From NCBI RefSeq assembly GCF_900176205.1, contig NZ_LT859959.1:3865001-3929000 (forward strand): a stretch of DNA of 64,000 nucleotides, given 5' to 3'. Below are positions 59,747-64,000 of the stretch, one piece after another (the first letter of the stretch is position 1; every line of letters begins with the position of its first letter). The stretch is from Bradyrhizobium sp. ORS 285 (GTDB taxonomy: Bacteria > Pseudomonadota > Alphaproteobacteria > Rhizobiales > Xanthobacteraceae). The notes under the pieces are model-generated. The model was given only the letters and a program-made list of their open reading frames with translations. It was not told the DNA's origin and did no database searches. The position numbers and the translations under genes are program-made.

Positions 59747-60322
59747 ATGATCGATCGCAGGATGGTTGTTCTCGGCCTCGGCGCGTCCTTGTCCGGCACA
59801 ATGCTCGCGTCGCGCGCGGCTCACGCCGACAACGCGGTGAGCAAGACCACGGCTTACCGCTTCACCTTCCCAGTGCCGTCGGGCGAGCCGATTCGCTTGG
59901 CCGATTTCACCGGCAAGCCGGTGCTGGTCGTGAACACCGCCTCGCAATGCGGCTACACGCCCCAATATACCGGGCTGCAGCAGCTCTGGAGCGAGTTCCA
60001 TGAGCGCGGCCTGACCATCATCGCGGTGCCATCGAACGACTTCAACCAGGAGCCGGGGATCGGTGGCGACATTGCCGAGCTCGCCAACAAGGAATACGGC
60101 GTTACCTTCCCGATGACGTCGAAGGCTGTCGTCACGGGCTCCAACGCCCATCCGTTCTACCGTTGGGCGGCCGAAGCGCGGCCCAAGGAGACCCCGCGCT
60201 GGAACTTCCACAAGTACCTGGTCGGCCGCGACGGCTACATCGCCGACGTGTTCGCCTCGTCGGTCGAGCCGACCGATACGCGGGTCAAAACCGCGGTGGC
60301 CCGGATGCTCGCCGCCGGCTGA
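59747..60322 (+). CDS. exported glutathione peroxidase family protein
   Basis: Start 59747 (MIDRRMVVLGLGAS) has GGGAG seven bases upstream. Residues 1-30 look like an export signal with twin Arg (DRRMVVLGLGASLSGTMLA), cleaved before about DNAVSKT. The thiol peroxidase core follows: VVNTASQCGYTPQYTGLQQL with peroxidatic Cys68, IAVPSNDFNQEPG (Gln) and PRWNFHKYLVGRDG (Trp). It reduces peroxides with thioredoxin or glutathione; the export signal would put it in the periplasm, unlike the common cytosolic rhizobial enzymes. Single-gene unit. Confidence 0.87.
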   Translation: MIDRRMVVLGLGASLSGTMLASRAAHADNAVSKTTAYRFTFPVPSGEPIRLADFTGKPVLVVNTASQCGYTPQYTGLQQLWSEFHERGLTIIAVPSNDFNQEPGIGGDIAELANKEYGVTFPMTSKAVVTGSNAHPFYRWAAEARPKETPRWNFHKYLVGRDGYIADVFASSVEPTDTRVKTAVARMLAAG

Positions 60323-60496
60323 GCCTCCCTTTAAGCAACACTTGGCAAGAATGCGGCGGGAGCCGGCAACTTCCCCGTGTTTTTGCCTCGTTTCCTTTTG
60401 GCGCCGATCCGGCCGCTGGGGTAGTATTCCAAGCCGGATGGTGGAGCGACTCTGGATCCCCGACGCTCCCGTTGCAACAACCCCCGAGGAAACACG

Positions 60497-61456
60497 ATGC
60501 GGATTGCGGCTGGATTGGTGTTCGCAGGTTCTCTGGCGGCCTCGCTGTTGGCGTCTGGCGCCGCCTGGTCGCAGGCGCAGCGCACGGCGGCAGCGCCGAC
60601 GCCCGCTGCAGCTCCGGTGCCGGTCGCAGCCCAAGCGGCTGCGCCCCAGGCCCAGCCGCCGCGCGCGCCCTGCATGAACCCCGAGGCGCTCGGTGTCGGC
60701 CGCACCGTCGAGATCGACACGACCGGCGGCCCCGGCTTCGGCTTCGAGCACTTCAAGGACCTCGACTTCCTGAAGGACCATGAAGTCGTGCTGACCTTCG
60801 ACGACGGCCCGTGGCCGGAGAACACCCCCGGCGTGCTCAAGGCGCTCGCGGACCAGTGCACGACGGGCATCTTCTTCATCATCGGCAAGCACGCGACCTA
60901 CTATCCGGAGATCCTCAAGCAGGTCTACAACGCCGGCCACACGGTCGGCACGCACACCTGGTCGCATGCCGCGCTGACCAACAAGAAGCTCACCGAGGAC
61001 CAGCGCAAGGAAGAGATCGAGCTCGGCATCAGCGCCGTGAAATGGGCGCTCGGCGGCAACTCGCCAGCGCCGTTCTTCCGCTTCCCGGCGCTGCAGCACC
61101 CGCCGGAGATGGTGACCTATCTCGGCACCCGCAACATCGGCATCTTCTCCTGCGACCTCGACTCGTTCGACTTCAAGGCGAAGAACGCGCAGGCGGTGAT
61201 CGACGTCACCTTCAAGAAGCTCGACAAGCTCGGCAAGGGCATCATCCTGATGCATGACTTCCACAAGCACACCGCCGAAGCCCTGCCCGAGATGCTGCGC
61301 CGCCTGAAGGCCGGCGGCTATAAGGTGGTCGCGATGCGCGCCAAGGCGCCGGTGCAGTCGCTGCCGCAATATGATGAGCAGCTCGGCAAGGTCGCGAAGC
61401 TACCGACGGTGAGCCAACGGCCGGTCTCGAGCGTTGTGACGACAGTATCCGAATGA
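60497..61456 (+). CDS. exported polysaccharide deacetylase (NodB-like domain)
   Basis: The 319-residue protein has a signal peptide (about 1-26), an Ala/Pro linker, and a carbohydrate esterase 4 domain (about 90-280): VLTFDDGPWPENTPGVLKAL (catalytic Asp and metal Asp), THTWSHAALT (metal His pair), FFRFPAL (Arg) and IILMHDFHKHTAEALPEMLR (Asp and His). It removes N-acetyl groups from a glycan such as peptidoglycan or exopolysaccharide in the periplasm. It is not a nod gene: no other nod functions are near. Start 60497 is the ATG that includes the signal peptide. Confidence 0.9.
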   Translation: MRIAAGLVFAGSLAASLLASGAAWSQAQRTAAAPTPAAAPVPVAAQAAAPQAQPPRAPCMNPEALGVGRTVEIDTTGGPGFGFEHFKDLDFLKDHEVVLTFDDGPWPENTPGVLKALADQCTTGIFFIIGKHATYYPEILKQVYNAGHTVGTHTWSHAALTNKKLTEDQRKEEIELGISAVKWALGGNSPAPFFRFPALQHPPEMVTYLGTRNIGIFSCDLDSFDFKAKNAQAVIDVTFKKLDKLGKGIILMHDFHKHTAEALPEMLRRLKAGGYKVVAMRAKAPVQSLPQYDEQLGKVAKLPTVSQRPVSSVVTTVSE

Positions 61457-61475
61457 GACAGGATTCCTTTCGTCA

Positions 61476-62036
61476 GTGACCAAGCTTCGTATTGAAGGTT
61501 ATGTGATCGTATCGGCCGACGGCATGTTGGCCGATACGGATAATGTGATGCCCGGGGTTCTCAAATTCCCGGGTGACGCTCAGTTCTTCTCCAGCGCGCT
61601 GGACGGCGCCGATCTGATCGTCCATGGCCGCAACTCCTATGAGGACCAGCCGAACTCGCCGAAGCGCCGCCGGCTGGTGGTGACCCGCAAGGTCAAAGCG
61701 CTGGCGCCCGATCCGGACAAGCCGCTCTCCACGCTGTGGAACCCCGTCGGCGCCTCGTTCGAGCAGGCCTGCGAGGCCGCGGGCGTCGCGACCGGCACCG
61801 TGGCGATCATTGGCGGCCCCGTCGTGTTCGACATGTTCATGGACCGCTACGATACCTTCTTCCTGTCACTCGCACCCCGCGTGCAACTGCCCGGCGGCGC
61901 GCCCTGCTTCACCGAGGTCGGCCCCGGCCGGTCGCCGCAGCAGGTGCTGACGGCGCACGGCCTGACACCGGCCAATCAGCTGATGCTCGATCCCGACCAC
62001 GACGTCAGCGTCACCGCCTGGCAGCGCGCAGCCTGA
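61476..62036 (+). CDS. dihydrofolate reductase/RibD C-terminal domain protein
   Basis: GTG start at 61476, 19 bp after the deacetylase stop. The 186-residue protein resembles the RibD-C/DHFR-like fold: KLRIEGYVIVSADGMLAD, ADLIVHGRNSYEDQPNSPKR, RRLVVTRKV and TVAIIGGPVVFDMFMDRYD. Standalone proteins of this class reduce small pteridine- or lactone-like substrates with NADPH, usually uncharacterised. It may be cotranscribed with the deacetylase, though the functions do not obviously connect. It converges on DoxX with 9 bp between stops. Confidence 0.85.
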   Translation: MTKLRIEGYVIVSADGMLADTDNVMPGVLKFPGDAQFFSSALDGADLIVHGRNSYEDQPNSPKRRRLVVTRKVKALAPDPDKPLSTLWNPVGASFEQACEAAGVATGTVAIIGGPVVFDMFMDRYDTFFLSLAPRVQLPGGAPCFTEVGPGRSPQQVLTAHGLTPANQLMLDPDHDVSVTAWQRAA

Positions 62037-62045
62037 TCCGGACCG

Positions 62046-62501
62046 TCAGATGTCGCCATAGGCGCTTTGCTCAGGCGCCTTGGGGCCCTTGCCGTAGCCG
62101 AAGATCATGAACAGCGCGCCGATGATCGAGAGGTTCTTCAGCGCGTCGATCAGGGTCTTGGCGTTGTCGGGCGGGGTCTGGTTCCAGAAATCGTGGAAGT
62201 AGAAGATCGTCGCGCCGACGAAGAGGATCATCAGCGCCGCGAAGAACCGCCCGAGGAAATTCAGCGCGATCATCGCGCCGGCGAACACCTCGAAGGCGCC
62301 GGAGGCAATGGCCAGGATCTGCGGCATCGGCATCTTCGCTGCCGCCTCGAGCTGCGCCGCATAGGGCGCGAGCAGCGGCGGAATCGTGACCTTGGCGGCG
62401 ATGATGTCAGCGGTCACCGGAATGCCGAACAGCTTGGTCGCGCCCGAATAGATGAAGATCACGGCGAACAGAACGCGCCCGAACGTAATGAAACCCGGCA
62501 T
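62046..62501 (-). CDS. DoxX family membrane protein
   Basis: Start 62501 (MPGFITFGRVLFAVIFIYSG) is preceded by GAGGG; GTG 62513 is an alternative. The 151-residue protein has four membrane helices and DoxX hallmarks: FGRVLFAVIFIYSGATKLFG, LEAAAKMPMPQILAIASGAF, FEVFAGAMIALNFLGRFFAA and FHDFWNQTPPDNAKTLIDAL. DoxX-like proteins are associated with quinone or thiol redox at the membrane; no specific activity can be assigned. Confidence 0.85.
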   Translation of the reverse strand: MPGFITFGRVLFAVIFIYSGATKLFGIPVTADIIAAKVTIPPLLAPYAAQLEAAAKMPMPQILAIASGAFEVFAGAMIALNFLGRFFAALMILFVGATIFYFHDFWNQTPPDNAKTLIDALKNLSIIGALFMIFGYGKGPKAPEQSAYGDI

Positions 62502-62648
62502 TCTCGCCCTCACGGCTGAACTTCAAACAGATACCGCCGGCCTACGCGGCCGGATGTGTGACATCGCGAACGCTTTTCACCAACAAAGGCGGGCGGAATG
62601 CGACCGAAACCGGACGAATTCCGCCACACTTCGATCACGTCAGGCGGA

Positions 62649-64000
62649 TCACGCAAACAGCGTCGGCTGCGCCCTCCCCGCCCGCTCCTGGGCTTCGACG
62701 GCGGCCACCGCCGTCATGTTGAGAATGCCGCGCGCCGTCACCGACGGCGTCAAGATATGCGCCGGGCGCGCGGGGCCGATCAGGATCGGCCCAACCGGAA
62801 CCGCATCCGCCAACACCTTGATCATCTGATAGGCCACGTTGGCGGCATCGAGGTTCGGCATGATCAGCACGTTGGCCGAGCCTTCGAGATCCGAATGCGG
62901 CAGGATCGCCTTGCGCGCGGTCGCCGACAGCGCGGTATCACCCTGCATCTCGCCGTCCGCTTCGAGGTCCGGGCGATGCTGCTTCAGCAGCGCCGTGGCC
63001 TGCCGCATCTTACGGGACGAATCCGTGTCGTAGCCGCCGAAATCGGAGTGTGAGACGAAGGCGATCTTCGGCTTGATGTTGAAGCGCGTGACGTGATTGG
63101 CCGCGAGCGACGCCATCTCGGCGAGCTCCTCGGCTGTCGGATCGGGGCGCACCTGGGTATCGCCGATGAAATACGCGCCCTTGCTGGTGATGGTGAGCGC
63201 CAGCGCCGCGTAGTCGCTGACCCCCGGCATGAAGCCGATGATCTCGCGCACGTGACGCAGATGGCTCATGTAGCGGCCCTCGACGCCGCAGATCATTGCA
63301 TCCGCCTCGCCGCGCACGACTGCGAGCGCAGCGATCACGGTGGCATTGGTGCGCACCACCGTGCGCGCCGCATCCGGCGTCACACCACGCCGGCCGGCGA
63401 TCTCGATGTAGCTCTGCACATAGGAGCGGTAGCGCGGATCGTCCTCGGGGTTGACGAGATCGAAGTCACGCCCGGCCTTGATCGACAGGCCGAAGCGCTT
63501 GATGCGCGCCTCGACGACGCTCGGACGTCCGACCAGGATCGGGCGCGCCAGCTTCTCTTCCAGCACCACCTGAGTGGCACGCAGCACGCGCTCGTCCTCG
63601 CCCTCGGCGTAGATCACGCGCACCGGCTGCGCCTTCGCTTTCGCGAACACCGGCTTCATCACGAGGCCGGAGCGGAACGCGAAGCGCTCGAGCAGCGCGG
63701 TGTACTCGTCGAAATTGGTGATCGGCCGGGTCGCCACGCCCGACTCCATCGCGGCCTTCGCCACCGCCGGCGCGATGCGCAGGATGAGGCGCGGATCGAA
63801 CGGCGACGGGATCAGCGAGCCCGGGCCAAAGCCCTGGGTCTCGCCGGTGTCGAAGCCGCGGCTCACCGCGTCCGACGGCGGGTCCTGGGCGAGCTGCGCG
63901 ATCGCATCGACCGCCGCCTGCTTCATCGCCTCGTTGATCGCGGTCGCGCCGACGTCGAGCGCGCCGCGGAAGATGAACGGGAAGCAGAGGACGTTGTTGA
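62649..64000 (-). CDS. maeB: NADP-dependent malic enzyme, C-terminal part with phosphotransacetylase-like domain (5' end outside the window)
   Basis: The minus-strand frame is open to the window edge; the upstream codons read FPFIFRGALDVGATAINEAM, the malic-enzyme NAD(P)-domain end. Then follows the linker GFGPGSLIPSPFDPRLILRI and a phosphotransacetylase-like domain (about 150-440; VRVIYAEGEDERVLRATQVV, YFIGDTQVRPDPTAEELAEM, KIAFVSHSDFGGYDTDSSRK, ANVLIMPNLDAANVAYQMIK). MaeB enzymes decarboxylate malate to pyruvate; the PTA-like part is regulatory and usually not an active phosphotransacetylase. Upstream residues of the active site are not in the window. Confidence 0.92.
   Translation of the reverse strand, partial: NNVLCFPFIFRGALDVGATAINEAMKQAAVDAIAQLAQDPPSDAVSRGFDTGETQGFGPGSLIPSPFDPRLILRIAPAVAKAAMESGVATRPITNFDEYTALLERFAFRSGLVMKPVFAKAKAQPVRVIYAEGEDERVLRATQVVLEEKLARPILVGRPSVVEARIKRFGLSIKAGRDFDLVNPEDDPRYRSYVQSYIEIAGRRGVTPDAARTVVRTNATVIAALAVVRGEADAMICGVEGRYMSHLRHVREIIGFMPGVSDYAALALTITSKGAYFIGDTQVRPDPTAEELAEMASLAANHVTRFNIKPKIAFVSHSDFGGYDTDSSRKMRQATALLKQHRPDLEADGEMQGDTALSATARKAILPHSDLEGSANVLIMPNLDAANVAYQMIKVLADAVPVGPILIGPARPAHILTPSVTARGILNMTAVAAVEAQERAGRAQPTLFA

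Noticed and set aside
60497..61456. nodB nodulation gene
   Set aside because: The deacetylase is an exported protein with an N-terminal signal and linker and has no nod neighbours, unlike cytosolic NodB.
1..64000. CRISPR arrays, tRNA/rRNA genes, insertion sequences, prophage
   Set aside because: No regularly spaced direct repeats, no cloverleaf with a T-loop GGTTCGA-type arm outside coding sequence, and no transposase or integrase frames were seen.

Overview
The window looks like chromosome from a Bradyrhizobium-type alphaproteobacterium (Nitrobacteraceae). It is GC-rich with dense, short-spaced genes. It carries a eukaryotic-type glutamine synthetase II behind a sigma-54 promoter, DUF6894, DUF2735 and DUF982 small proteins typical of Rhizobiales, and three kinds of palindromic or dispersed intergenic repeats that I recognise from Bradyrhizobium and relatives. 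There is no rRNA, tRNA, prophage, insertion sequence or CRISPR array that I can support. The taxonomic call is inference from gene content and repeats.

Layout. 1-2.7 kb: end of a sorbosone/glucose dehydrogenase-like gene and small proteins, one with a leader of nested hairpins that hides its ribosome binding site. 2.7-8.1 kb: signalling (membrane chemoreceptor, Crp/Fnr regulator, a carboxymuconolactone-decarboxylase-like/PAS/PAS/HWE kinase fusion). 8.5-15.2 kb: small exported or coiled-coil proteins, a HAD phosphatase, an HD-domain protein and a small c-type cytochrome. 15.2-22.1 kb: a minus-strand catabolic set (gabT, M20 amidohydrolase, D-2-hydroxyacid dehydrogenase) beside a soluble FIST-domain chemoreceptor and a LysR regulator. 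22.8-32.1 kb: a seven-gene minus-strand operon with an SfnG-like dimethylsulfone monooxygenase, a complete branched-chain-type ABC importer and an acyl-CoA-dehydrogenase-fold flavoprotein that lacks the usual catalytic Glu region, with a flavin reductase just beyond it. This reads as an organosulfur scavenging locus. 32.1-33.4 kb: a gene-free stretch with a highly structured dispersed repeat.

33.4-42.4 kb: DUF982, DUF2778, DUF1810 and PsiF-like proteins, a hybrid histidine kinase, an ABC-F ATPase, a c-type cytochrome-like protein, then glnII with its sigma-54 promoter and a divergent DUF2735 gene. 42.4-49.7 kb: single metabolic genes (protein tyrosine phosphatase, SGNH hydrolase, SDR, DUF2161, GNAT, PaaI thioesterase) and a paralogue of the M20 enzyme. 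49.8-56.6 kb: a type I secretion pair (HlyD-like adaptor and ABC exporter) split by an opposite-strand gene for a membrane/2Fe-2S/class III cyclase-like protein whose catalytic residues look degenerate. 57.1-64 kb: a frameshifted creA, an L,D-transpeptidase, an exported glutathione peroxidase, a polysaccharide deacetylase, a RibD-C-like reductase, DoxX and the PTA-domain end of a malic enzyme.

The strongest leads for something under-described are the cyclase-like redox protein inside the type I secretion locus, the organosulfur operon with its non-canonical flavoprotein, the SD-sequestering leader near position 900, the kinase and chemoreceptor fusions, and the structured repeat at 33.1 kb.
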